Positions 1-6,511 are shown, numbered from the stretch's first letter. The stretch is 20,378 bases of DNA from Actinomycetota bacterium (GCA_005793785.1 SXPW01000032.1:1-20378); one strand, 5' to 3'. Numbers and translations are program-made. Notes: generated by a model from the letters alone, not told the origin.

Positions 1-161
1 AGGGCATGTGCTGCGGGGCCGGCGGTGCGCGCATGTGGATGGAGGAGAACGTCGGCACCAAGGTGAACGACGAGCGTGCCCGTGAGGCCATCGCCACCGG
101 AGCAACTCGCGTCGCAACAGCGTGTCCGTTCTGCTACATCAAGATGGACGATGGCGTGTAG
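1..161 (+). CDS. Fe-S oxidoreductase with CCG domain (HdrD/GlpC-like), 3' part, cut short by in-frame TAG
   Basis: This is a partial gene that enters from the left edge, read in the frame beginning at base 3. The peptide opens with a GMCCGAGG motif followed by MWMEEN and then, about 35 residues on, a CPFC motif. That spacing is typical of the second CCG domain of heterodisulfide-reductase-type iron-sulfur oxidoreductases, which bind a 4Fe-4S cluster and pass electrons to or from a partner dehydrogenase. Translation stops at a TAG at 159-161, directly after MDDGV. The same frame continues afterwards with family-like sequence to a natural-looking stop at 291-293, so this stop is premature by 43 residues. 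Family assignment is firm; substrate and partner cannot be judged because the N-terminal part lies outside the window. Confidence 0.72.
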   Translation, partial: GMCCGAGGARMWMEENVGTKVNDERAREAIATGATRVATACPFCYIKMDDGV

Positions 162-293
162 GGTGCCGGCAAGGACGAAACTGCGGTGAAGGTGGGCGAC
201 ATCGCCATCCACATTCTCGACGCGATCGAGAACGGCGAGCGAACCTCGACTGCCATCGGCGCACCGTTGCGTGAACCCGTCGCCGGCGAATAG
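162..293 (+). pseudogene. Downstream remnant of the CCG-domain Fe-S protein after the premature stop
   Basis: In the same frame as the preceding gene fragment, codons after the TAG still read as the family's C-terminal end: GAGKDE, then VGDIAIHILDAIENG, resembling the conserved V-x-D-x-A-x-x-L tail of CCG proteins, and the frame ends at TAG 291-293. One base change (TAG for AAG or CAG at 159) would restore a full-length product. The decay is therefore recent, or it is a sequencing error or a suppressed stop. There is no independent start with a ribosome binding site, so I do not call this a separate gene. Confidence 0.5.
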
Positions 294-323
294 CCACCGC
301 CGATACGTCTGTTCCCTTAGTGG

Positions 324-1280
324 TTACTCCTGAGCCAGCAACTTGGCAGTATCAGCCGCAAACGCCGCATCCTCCAAAGTTGCGGTACGCGCGTCCCACT
401 CACCAGTTTGAACTCGTTGCATGAGCGAACGAGCTTGCTCGAGAAATCCAGGTTTCACGCCGTCTGGACCTGGGAACGAACTCACTTGATTGATGACTTT
501 CGGAACGTACCGACGCACAGGGAATTCCACAGATGGCTCAATCACCTCCATCCCTTCGTACATTGAGCCCATCTCGAATGGGCGTAGCTCAAAGCGTCGT
601 GGTGCGCGGTCAAGCACCAAGGAGAAGTTTGCTGGGCAATTCCAATTCAGGTGAATAGACCCAATATGGCCTCCTTCCGACAGCGCGAGTGCAACACGCC
701 CCCGAGGGTCGTGCACTGACAGTCGCTCAACGATTCGATATGGTCCAACCACGTATTGCAACAAATCCAGACCGTGTACTGAATTCTCGCGAACGGACCT
801 CAACCCATCCAGCTCACCACCTCCCGGGTCAACGGAATCAGGCAATTCCAAACGAAACATACAAGTTCCTGCGGCGGCAAGTTGTCGTGCCTCAATTGAT
901 GACTGGTAAAACCGTCGGTTGTAGGCAACTCGAACATTCTCTTGATGAGGAGCGAATCGCCGGATGACTGCTCCGTCAAAAGCGATTGGTTTTTCTACGA
1001 GAACAGGTTTCTCCTGCTGTAGCGCAACTTTTAGCAATTCAGGAATCGAGTCTGTGGACGACGCAATGACGAGCGCGTCCCATGTATTCGATTTGATCAA
1101 TTCTTCTGGATCGTCCCACACGTCATTGATGTGGTGAGTTCTCGCAAAACTTGAAACTCTCTGTGAACCTCGACTTGCCGCGATTCCAGATAATTCGAAT
1201 CCTGCATGACGTAATGCTTGGATATGAAACGGGGCGATGGCACCGGCTCCAACCAAGGCAGCGCGCACTACGGCAGTCAT
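324..1280 (-). CDS. Gfo/Idh/MocA-family NAD(P)-dependent oxidoreductase (A)
   Basis: The gene encodes a cytosolic sugar or cyclitol dehydrogenase-like protein of 318 residues, the usual length for the family. An N-terminal Rossmann fold is shown by GAGAIAP (residues 11-17). The family EKP motif (96-98) supplies the likely catalytic lysine, and H169/D172 in an NSVHGLDLL segment match the second catalytic motif. The start at 1280 is chosen because the ATG overlaps the stop of the upstream dehydrogenase as ATGA (1277-1280), and the Rossmann strand follows within ten residues; the open frame runs further upstream only inside the neighbour. Substrate is unknown. The pairing with a second family member suggests sequential oxidation and reduction on one sugar nucleotide or inositol-like compound, which is inference. 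GC is lower than in the neighbouring housekeeping genes. Confidence 0.8.
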   Translation of the reverse strand: MTAVVRAALVGAGAIAPFHIQALRHAGFELSGIAASRGSQRVSSFARTHHINDVWDDPEELIKSNTWDALVIASSTDSIPELLKVALQQEKPVLVEKPIAFDGAVIRRFAPHQENVRVAYNRRFYQSSIEARQLAAAGTCMFRLELPDSVDPGGGELDGLRSVRENSVHGLDLLQYVVGPYRIVERLSVHDPRGRVALALSEGGHIGSIHLNWNCPANFSLVLDRAPRRFELRPFEMGSMYEGMEVIEPSVEFPVRRYVPKVINQVSSFPGPDGVKPGFLEQARSLMQRVQTGEWDARTATLEDAAFAADTAKLLAQE

Positions 1281-2311
1281 GAGATACTCCACTCTGCGGA
1301 TTGATCCACTATCTCTTGAGTTGGTGGAAAACTCAGCCGACACTCGAGCCGATGGGCTTCAAAAGCGGTTATTAACGCCGCAGCCGAGGTCAGTACTTGC
1401 TCCGCTCCGTAGCGAGGCGGGCATAGGCCCTCAATCTCGTCGAGCTGCTTGGACAACACCTCGCCGGTGTAAGGAACATACTCAGCTACGGATTGTGAAC
1501 GTTCAACTTGTCCTACCCGTATGACGCGCGAATCAGCCTCAATTTCAGACAAGGTTCGTCGATAAGCGCGAACCGTCAACTCTGGATCAACCTCAAGAAT
1601 CCCGAATGGCGTGTAGAAACACACCCTCTCGTGAACGCTGGACAGATTGTCATAGGTGATTGCAAGGTGCTGCCCGCCGAGAAACTCCCAGCACGCAGAG
1701 CCTGCCCAAAATTGAAGGTCGGCAGACCGTGGATTGATTGATGCACTTCGAAGGAGACTCGAAACCGACGATGGTGGACCACCAAAAACATCGATGGCTA
1801 GGTCAAGCCAATGGCTGCCGTTCGTTGCAATACATCGAGCTCCACCGTCCACCACCATCGTCGTGGGTAATCCACCAAGGTGTGATTGCGAAATGTTGCG
1901 AATGAAATCCGAAATACCTCGATATCGGAGATGCAAACCGGCGGTGAGTGACACCTTGCTTTCTGAGCAGAGGCGACGAATCTCAGCAACTTGCTTCAGG
2001 GAAACGGCGAGAGGCTTTTCACAAAAAATCTGTCTCACTCCCAATGCTGTGAGTTCATCTATGGTCTGAAAGTGTGAAGGACCCCATGTCGCGATCACGG
2101 CGGTGGTGGTGGATGAATATCGGCGAACTTCACTTTCGACGTCTGAGAGTTTTTCGACTGTGACAACATCTCCGCTCAACTCACTGGCTGCCCATTCACG
2201 TGCCGTTGGGTTGATGTCAATAACGATTAGTCGGTTGTATCGTCCGGCCATCACGACAGCATGGCGCTTTCCGATAGATCCAGCACCGATCAAGATACCC
2301 AAACGACTCAT
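1277..2311 (-). CDS. Gfo/Idh/MocA-family NAD(P)-dependent oxidoreductase (B)
   Basis: This encodes a 344-residue dehydrogenase-like protein. The dinucleotide-binding GAGSIG lies at residues 9-14 and is followed by an acidic strand end (IDIN, 31-34) that would favour NAD. The catalytic EKP motif is at 98-100, and H167/D170 occur in a GSHWLDLAIDVFGG segment. The start is set at ATG 2311, with a GAAGAAG purine stretch upstream. The frame stays open through the antisense of dcd, but that part has no family similarity and is rejected. The gene follows dcd by 23 nt and overlaps the next dehydrogenase by 4 nt, so the three probably share a transcript. It could act in surface-glycan sugar biosynthesis or inositol catabolism; nothing here decides between them. 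Confidence 0.8.
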   Translation of the reverse strand: MSRLGILIGAGSIGKRHAVVMAGRYNRLIVIDINPTAREWAASELSGDVVTVEKLSDVESEVRRYSSTTTAVIATWGPSHFQTIDELTALGVRQIFCEKPLAVSLKQVAEIRRLCSESKVSLTAGLHLRYRGISDFIRNISQSHLGGLPTTMVVDGGARCIATNGSHWLDLAIDVFGGPPSSVSSLLRSASINPRSADLQFWAGSACWEFLGGQHLAITYDNLSSVHERVCFYTPFGILEVDPELTVRAYRRTLSEIEADSRVIRVGQVERSQSVAEYVPYTGEVLSKQLDEIEGLCPPRYGAEQVLTSAAALITAFEAHRLECRLSFPPTQEIVDQSAEWSIS

Positions 2312-2334
2312 TGAAGTGTCTTCTTCATGTCGTA

Positions 2335-2898
2335 CTAGCGGAAGTTCTCGAAGTAGCGGCTCGGTGTCGGACCGCGTTGACCTTGGTACTTGGAGCCACG
2401 AGCACCCGAACCGTACGGTTTGTCGGCTGGCGTCGTCATGGTCATGAAACTCACTTGACCAATCTTCATTCCCGGGTAGATCGTGATCGGCAAGTTGGCG
2501 ACGTTGGACAACTCCAGCGTGATGTGACCGTCGAATCCGGCGTCGATGAATCCGGCGGTGGAGTGAATGAGCAATCCGAGACGTCCGAGCGAACTCTTCC
2601 CCTCGACTCGTGCCACGAGATCGTTGGCGATTGCGACCCGCTCGAGGGTCGAACCAAGCACGAACTCGCCGGGGTGCAGGACGAAGGCCTCCGCCGGCTG
2701 CATTTCCACCAGTTCGGTGAGATCGGCAAGTTCCTTCTTGACGTCGATGACGGCGTGCGAATGATTGCGGAACACCCGAAACAGGTTCGACACCTTGACG
2801 TCGATGGAGGAAGGTTGCAGACAAGCCTCGTCCAACGGGTCGACGACGATTCGACCAGCCGACAGGGCTTCACGAATCGAACGATCGGAGAGAATCAC
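2335..2898 (-). CDS. dcd: dCTP deaminase, probably the bifunctional dCTP deaminase/dUTPase type
   Basis: This is a cytosolic enzyme of pyrimidine deoxynucleotide synthesis, 187 residues long and essentially the length of the Mycobacterium enzyme. It shows QPSSIDV (28-34), the HPGEFVLGSTLE segment, GKSSLGRLGL (100-109), HSTAGFID (112-119), GHITLELSN with the catalytic glutamate E129, and a C-terminal SKYQGQRGPTPSR. The HSTAG variant and overall resemblance to the M. tuberculosis protein argue for direct conversion of dCTP to dUMP rather than dUTP release; that is inferred from family knowledge. The GTG start at 2898 has no Shine-Dalgarno sequence but has TAGGGT nine nt upstream, suggesting a nearly leaderless transcript. 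It diverges from the tRNA-Gly gene. Confidence 0.93.
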   Translation of the reverse strand: MILSDRSIREALSAGRIVVDPLDEACLQPSSIDVKVSNLFRVFRNHSHAVIDVKKELADLTELVEMQPAEAFVLHPGEFVLGSTLERVAIANDLVARVEGKSSLGRLGLLIHSTAGFIDAGFDGHITLELSNVANLPITIYPGMKIGQVSFMTMTTPADKPYGSGARGSKYQGQRGPTPSRYFENFR

Positions 2899-2907
2899 CG
2901 CCCACGA

Positions 2908-2913
2908 ACCCTA
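2908..2913 (-). promoter_or_regulatory. Candidate -10 element of dcd (TAGGGT)
   Basis: On the minus strand TAGGGT ends nine nt before the GTG start of dcd, and no Shine-Dalgarno sequence lies between them. It fits the TAnnnT form of actinobacterial -10 elements. The opposing -10 of the tRNA gene begins exactly 17 bp away. Confidence 0.4.
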
Positions 2914-2930
2914 GTGAACGGGATGGTTGG

Positions 2931-2936
2931 TACGAT
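2931..2936 (+). promoter_or_regulatory. Candidate -10 element of tRNA-Gly (TACGAT)
   Basis: TACGAT lies nine nt before the first base of the mature tRNA, a normal distance for a start a few bases upstream of the 5' end. No TTGACA-like -35 hexamer is visible; the -35 position holds the reverse of the dcd -10. Confidence 0.45.
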
Positions 2937-2945
2937 TTCGGTGTC

Positions 2946-3016
2946 GCGGGTGTAGTTCAATGGCAGAACATCAGCTTCCCAAGTTGAGAACGCGGGTTCG
3001 ATTCCCGTCACCCGCT
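2946..3016 (+). tRNA. tRNA-Gly, anticodon CCC
   Basis: A full cloverleaf of 71 nt folds by eye. The acceptor arm is GCGGGTG paired with CACCCGC, the D arm is GTTC/GAAC, and the anticodon arm is TCAGC/GTTGA around loop TTCCCAA. The T arm is GCGGG/CCCGT with loop TTCGATT, and T is the discriminator base. The anticodon CCC reads GGG glycine codons. The 3' CCA is not encoded (the next bases are CCG), so it must be added by the tRNA nucleotidyltransferase, whose gene also lies in this window. The tRNA stands alone on the plus strand between two minus-strand operons. Confidence 0.93.
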
Positions 3017-3020
3017 CCGT

Positions 3021-3233
3021 TCAGCCGCCCAGTGCGAGCGTGAAGATCGCCCACGCGGCAGCCACAAAACCAAGGACCGCCATCGCGATACTGCGCCCCG
3101 TCGGTGCCCGTGTCAGTTCACCCTCCTCACGTGGAGCATGTCGTGGCTTCAGCACTGCAGCAAGGTTGCCGACGAACATCGCCCCACCAAAGGCAAGCAG
3201 CAGCCAGGCCAACAGATCTTCGCCGAGGAACAT
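3021..3233 (-). CDS. Small two-helix membrane protein downstream of dnaB
   Basis: I do not recognise the family. The 70-residue product has two hydrophobic segments: residues about 6-27 (LLAWLLLAFGGAMFVGNLAAVL) split by no charge, and residues about 48-70 (from SIAMAVLG to the C-terminus). A short charged loop containing KPRHAPREEGE joins them, as in a helical hairpin with both ends on one side. The start at ATG 3233 lies two nt beyond the dnaB stop, so translation is probably coupled. The frame is open further upstream into dnaB, but that part is antisense-like sequence in the wrong frame for dnaB. No function can be assigned. Confidence 0.6.
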   Translation of the reverse strand: MFLGEDLLAWLLLAFGGAMFVGNLAAVLKPRHAPREEGELTRAPTGRSIAMAVLGFVAAAWAIFTLALGG

Positions 3234-3235
3234 CG

Positions 3236-4618
3236 TCAGATGGTGGGAGTCGTCGTGCTCTCGAAGAAGTTTTCGAAACGGGTGAACGGTTCGATCCACG
3301 CCAACTTCACCGTGTCGGTGCGACCAGCGCGATGCTTTGCGATGATGAGATCGGCCGTGCCGCGCGCCGCAGCCGTATCGCCGGCGGCTTCACCGCGGTA
3401 GATGAACATCACCACGTCGGAGTCCTGCTCGATCGCGCCCGACTCGCGCAAGTCGGACAGGTTCGGACGCTTGTCTCCGCGATTCTCCAGGTTTCGGCTC
3501 AACTGACTGAGTGCGATGATGGGCACATTGAATTCGCGGGCCATCAGTTTCAGGTTGCGACTGATGTCGCTCACTTCCTGTTGGCGATTCTCCACCTTTG
3601 CCTCACCGCCCATCAACTGCAGGTAGTCGATGACGATGAGACCCAGATCCCCCTTCGACAGCCGCACGCGTCGGGCACGTGCACGCATCGAACCAATCGA
3701 GGTCATCGGTGAGTCGTCGATGATGAGCGGAATGTCGAGGCGACCGATCGCTCGACCGATCTCCTGCCATTGTTTGTCGTTCGGGGCGGCGCCGCGCAGC
3801 ACCTCCGAGGGCACGCTGGCTTCGCTCGACAAGACGCGTTGCGACAACTCGTAGGCGCTCATTTCCAAACTGAAGAACACCACTGGTCGCATGGTGAGTC
3901 GGGCTACGTTCACCGCCATGTTCAACGCCAAGGCGCTCTTGCCCATTCCGGGACGCGCACCGATGACGTGCAGCGCGCCGGGCTGAAGTCCGAGCAGGAT
4001 TTCGTCGAGTTTGCGAAAGCCGGTCGGAACGCCGACCATTGCATCGGGATTGTTCCAGCGCTCCTCGATCTTTCCCAACGATTCCACGAGCAACGGCGAG
4101 AGTTCGTGGGCACCCTCATTGACGTTGCCGGCCGACACGTCATAGATACGGCTCTCGGCTTCATCGAGTGCGCGGTCGACATCGGCGGGTTCGCTGTACG
4201 CAATCTCGGCAATTGCCGCAGCGGCTGCGATGACGCGACGCAATTTGGCTGCATCCCGGACGATTTTTGCGTACCGCTCGGCACTCGAAATGGCCGGGGT
4301 GGCATTCTGCAACCGCACGAGTGCATCGAGTCCACCGATGCCTTCCAGCAACGCCGCACGTCGAAGTTCCTCGCCGACCGTCACGGGGTCGACTGGTTCT
4401 CCGGCCACGCTCAGCGATCGGATGGCGTCGAACACGTGTCGGTGCGCGGGCTTGTAGAAATCCTCGGAGACGAGCTTTCGTTCCAGCACCGTGGCGATCG
4501 CATCCTCCGACAACAACATCGCTCCGAGCAACGACGCTTCGGCGTCCACGTTGTGCGGTGGAATGCGCTGCGTCGGTCGCTCGTCGGAACCGCCTCGTCG
4601 TAAATCGGTGATCGTCAC
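3236..4618 (-). CDS. dnaB: Replicative DNA helicase DnaB
   Basis: This encodes the hexameric helicase that unwinds DNA ahead of the replication fork. The 460-residue length is normal and no intein interrupts it, although inteins are common in actinobacterial dnaB. The N-terminal primase-interacting domain starts at PPHNVDAEASLLGAML (about 20-35). The RecA-like domain has Walker A GARPGMGKS (220-228), SLEMS with E252, Walker B IVIDYLQLM (328-336), SQLSRN (371-376), the DLRESGAIEQDSD signature (389-401) and the arginine-finger region KHRAGRT (428-434). The GTG start at 4618 has GGGTAGAGG just upstream. The gene follows rplI after 144 nt containing three DnaA-box-like sequences, so it may have its own promoter as well as read-through. 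Confidence 0.97.
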   Translation of the reverse strand: MTITDLRRGGSDERPTQRIPPHNVDAEASLLGAMLLSEDAIATVLERKLVSEDFYKPAHRHVFDAIRSLSVAGEPVDPVTVGEELRRAALLEGIGGLDALVRLQNATPAISSAERYAKIVRDAAKLRRVIAAAAAIAEIAYSEPADVDRALDEAESRIYDVSAGNVNEGAHELSPLLVESLGKIEERWNNPDAMVGVPTGFRKLDEILLGLQPGALHVIGARPGMGKSALALNMAVNVARLTMRPVVFFSLEMSAYELSQRVLSSEASVPSEVLRGAAPNDKQWQEIGRAIGRLDIPLIIDDSPMTSIGSMRARARRVRLSKGDLGLIVIDYLQLMGGEAKVENRQQEVSDISRNLKLMAREFNVPIIALSQLSRNLENRGDKRPNLSDLRESGAIEQDSDVVMFIYRGEAAGDTAAARGTADLIIAKHRAGRTDTVKLAWIEPFTRFENFFESTTTPTI

Positions 4619-4762
4619 GCCTCTACCCTCGTCGTTCGAGCCTGTTGATCACAAGAGGGACAACCCTGTGATTTGATTGTGGACTTCTTGGGAATATCCT
4701 GCTGCGAGCCTGTGGTCAGGCTGTGCATACCCTGTGGACGGTAGGTGTGGGGTGAACCGCAG
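4619..4762 (-). promoter_or_regulatory. dnaB upstream region with DnaA-box-like sites and hairpins
   Basis: This non-coding spacer separates rplI from dnaB. On the minus strand it contains GTATGCACA (4722-4730, 8 of 9 matches to TTATNCACA), CCGTCCACA (4733-4741, 7 of 9 to TTGTCCACA) and AAGTCCACA (4678-4686, 7 of 9). It also has a perfect 6-bp hairpin AGCCTG-TGGT-CAGGCT (4707-4722) and an imperfect inverted repeat ATCACA...GGG/CCCTGTGAT (4648-4672). The hairpin has no following T run, so it is not a clear terminator. A role for DnaA in dnaB expression is inference. Confidence 0.4.
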
Positions 4763-5209
4763 TTAGGCCGGCTGCACGTCCACGGTGAGCGTGCCACGCA
4801 CGTCGGCATACAACGTGACGTGCACCGTGTGCGCCCCGACTTCGCGAATCGGTGCAGGAATATCGACGTGCTTCCGCTCGATGACCACGTGAAACTGTCG
4901 TTCCACCGCGGACACGAGGTCGCCCGCCGTGACTGATCCGAACAACTTTCCCGTCGCCCCCGCCTTGGCAGTCACCCGTAGGGGAGTTTCTGCGAATACC
5001 GCGGAAATTGCTCGTGCCGATTCCTTGTCGGCGGCCTCACGCAGATCGCGTGAACGTTTGAGGGTGTCGGCCTGGGCAACTGCACCATCCGTTGCCTCGA
5101 CCGCCAAACCGTTGGGAATCAGGTAGTTGCGTGCGTGACCCGACGACACGGTCACGATGTCACCACGTCGTCCGATGCCCTTCACGTCTCGGCGCAAGAG
5201 CACCTTCAT
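4763..5209 (-). CDS. rplI: 50S ribosomal protein bL9
   Basis: This 148-residue protein has the standard bL9 length. The N-terminal RNA-binding domain begins MKVLLRRDVKGIGRRGD, with the conserved GHARNYLIPNGLA segment (about 24-36). A connecting helix and the C-terminal domain (GKLFGSVTAGDL, about 87-98) follow. bL9 binds 23S rRNA at the base of the L1 stalk and helps keep reading frame. The start is supported by GAAGG seven nt upstream, lying in the last codons of rpsR, and only three nt separate the genes. It belongs to the rpsF-ssb-rpsR-rplI operon. Confidence 0.97.
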   Translation of the reverse strand: MKVLLRRDVKGIGRRGDIVTVSSGHARNYLIPNGLAVEATDGAVAQADTLKRSRDLREAADKESARAISAVFAETPLRVTAKAGATGKLFGSVTAGDLVSAVERQFHVVIERKHVDIPAPIREVGAHTVHVTLYADVRGTLTVDVQPA

Positions 5210-5212
5210 GAA

Positions 5213-5632
5213 TCAGCCTTCGCTGGTGCTGGCAGTCGCGTCGCTTGGTGCCGCCACGTCGGGGGCACCGGCCACGTCGGGCACATTCTCGTAGCGCTCG
5301 ACCACTTCGCGACTGATGCCGCCCCGTGAATCGTCCCGGTCGTCGTCGCGATTTCGGGGTCCGCGCAAACCGGCGACTCGCTTCGTGTAGGGCAGGAGCG
5401 CCATTTCTCGCGCATTCTTTACCGCGGTGGCGATATCGCGCTGCTGCTGCACATCGGCACCCGTCATACGACGCGCCTTCAACTTGGAGCGGTCACTCAT
5501 GAATCGTTGGAGCAAGTTGATGTCCTTGTAGTCGATGTAGACGATCCCCTCGGGGTTGAGTGGATTCGGCTTCTGCTTGTATCGACGCTGCAACAACTTG
5601 GCGGCGCGGAGTTTGTTCTTCTTACTCGTCAT
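5213..5632 (-). CDS. rpsR: 30S ribosomal protein bS18 with a long C-terminal extension
   Basis: This encodes the small-subunit protein that pairs with bS6 on 16S rRNA. The conserved core is residues about 12-91: YIDYKDINLLQRFMSDRSK, then KARRMTG and REMALLPYTKR. The core has no cysteine at all, so it is the zinc-free (C-minus) form. The protein is 139 residues against roughly 75-90 for most homologues. Residues 92-139 are an extra tail that starts RDDDRDD and becomes rich in alanine, serine, proline and acidic residues, probably disordered. The ATG at 5632 is preceded by GAAGGA. It lies between ssb (48-nt gap) and rplI (3-nt gap). Confidence 0.95.
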   Translation of the reverse strand: MTSKKNKLRAAKLLQRRYKQKPNPLNPEGIVYIDYKDINLLQRFMSDRSKLKARRMTGADVQQQRDIATAVKNAREMALLPYTKRVAGLRGPRNRDDDRDDSRGGISREVVERYENVPDVAGAPDVAAPSDATASTSEG

Positions 5633-5680
5633 GTTTCGTGTCCTTCGTGATCAGGGATGAATGGGATGTGATTGGTGGAA

Positions 5681-6127
5681 TCAGAACGGCTCTTCGCCCT
5701 CGAACGGGCTCGCTTCGCCGGATGGACTCGTACCGCCACCGGACTTCTTGGCGCCGGCACCACTGCCGTCCTGGCGAGGTGTGCGCTCCACTTGAGCCGT
5801 GGCCCAACGAAGGCTCGGTCCGAGTTCGTCGGCGATGACGTCGATGGCAGTTCGTTTGTCGCCCTCACGCGTCGTGTATTCGCGCTGTTCGAGACGACCG
5901 GTGACGACGATGCGTGCACCTTTGGAAAGCGACGCGGCGGCATTCTCACCGAGTTGCCCCCACGCCGTGATGTTGAAATACGAGGTCTGCTCCTGCCATT
6001 CGCCGTTGACCTGGTAGCGACGACCGACGGCGATACCGAAGGATGCGACGGCGCGACCATTGGCAGTGAAGCGAAGTTCTGGATCACGGGTGAGATTTCC
6101 GACGAGGGTGATGGTGTTGTCTGGCAT
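5681..6127 (-). CDS. ssb: Single-stranded DNA-binding protein
   Basis: SSB is the homotetrameric protein that coats single-stranded DNA in replication and repair. The 148-residue product has an OB fold in about residues 1-105, with the opening NTITLVGNLTRDPELRF, then SYFNITAWGQLGENAA (49-64) and VTGRLEQREYTTREGDKR (75-92). A glycine- and serine-rich linker (about 115-140) follows, ending in the acidic tip EGEEPF, which matches the partner-binding C-terminus of the family. The ATG at 6127 has a strong AAGGAG six nt upstream, directly after a duplicated 13-nt sequence. The position between rpsF and rpsR is the classic arrangement. Confidence 0.97.
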   Translation of the reverse strand: MPDNTITLVGNLTRDPELRFTANGRAVASFGIAVGRRYQVNGEWQEQTSYFNITAWGQLGENAAASLSKGARIVVTGRLEQREYTTREGDKRTAIDVIADELGPSLRWATAQVERTPRQDGSGAGAKKSGGGTSPSGEASPFEGEEPF

Positions 6128-6137
6128 GGATACTCCT

Positions 6138-6166
6138 TGTTGACGGAACTACGTGTTGACGGAACT
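6138..6166. repeat. Tandem 13-nt direct repeat in the rpsF-ssb spacer
   Basis: TGTTGACGGAACT occurs twice without mismatch (6138-6150 and 6154-6166), separated by ACG, giving a 16-nt period. On the coding strand the two copies end next to the Shine-Dalgarno sequence of ssb. It may be a simple duplication or a binding site in the message. Confidence 0.85.
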
Positions 6167-6175
6167 TGGCGAGGC

Positions 6176-6511
6176 TTACTTCTTGGCACCGGCGGGCAAC
6201 ATGCCACGCTTCTGTGCCTCGTGATCCGGGAGACGCAGCAACTTGTGTCGCAACACGTCGTCCGAGAGGCGGAGGGTTCGTTCGACTTCGTCGAGCACGC
6301 CACCGTCGGCGATGAGGTTGAAGATGGCGTAATAGCCGTCGTTCTGCTTCTTGATCGGGTAGGCCAACCGACGTCGACCCCACCAATCAGGCGTTCCGTG
6401 GACGGAACCGCCGACGCTCGCCACGGACTTGCTGATGTTGTTCACCCAACCGTGGGCGGCATTTTCGTCGAGCGCACCGCTGACGATGACCATGAGTTCG
6501 TATGGACGCAT
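6176..6511 (-). CDS. rpsF: 30S ribosomal protein bS6
   Basis: This 111-residue protein is the bS18 partner on the platform of the small subunit. It shows MRPYELMVIV at the N-terminus, PDWWGRRRLAYPIKKQNDGYYAIFNL (41-66) with the conserved GRRRLAYPI stretch, and LLRLPDHEAQ near the end. I set the start at ATG 6511 because GGGAG lies seven nt upstream and the family begins with MRxYE. A GTG at 6532 in frame would place the ribosome binding site inside the gene and is less likely. It is the first gene of the rpsF-ssb-rpsR-rplI operon, after a 161-nt spacer. Confidence 0.96.
   Translation of the reverse strand: MRPYELMVIVSGALDENAAHGWVNNISKSVASVGGSVHGTPDWWGRRRLAYPIKKQNDGYYAIFNLIADGGVLDEVERTLRLSDDVLRHKLLRLPDHEAQKRGMLPAGAKK

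Noticed and set aside
2312..2824. 171-codon upstream extension of the second Gfo/Idh/MocA gene
   Set aside because: The extra part is the alternate frame of dcd, with no Rossmann-type sequence; the true start is the ATG at 2311 next to GAGSIG.
2311..2955. Plus-strand open frame of 214 codons antisense to dcd, running towards the tRNA
   Set aside because: It is fully explained as the reverse frame of dcd and runs into the tRNA; no start signal or domain.
2946..3016. tRNA-Gly as an island integration site for the dehydrogenase genes
   Set aside because: No duplicated tRNA 3' end, integrase or attachment repeat was found, and dcd lies between them.
4707..4722. AGCCTG-TGGT-CAGGCT hairpin as the rplI terminator
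   Set aside because: The stem is perfect, but no T tract follows on the minus strand; listed only as part of the dnaB leader.
4881..4896. CACGTGAAAC, a possible parS half-site in rplI
   Set aside because: Only the right half matches; the left flank of CACGTG matches none of the five consensus bases.
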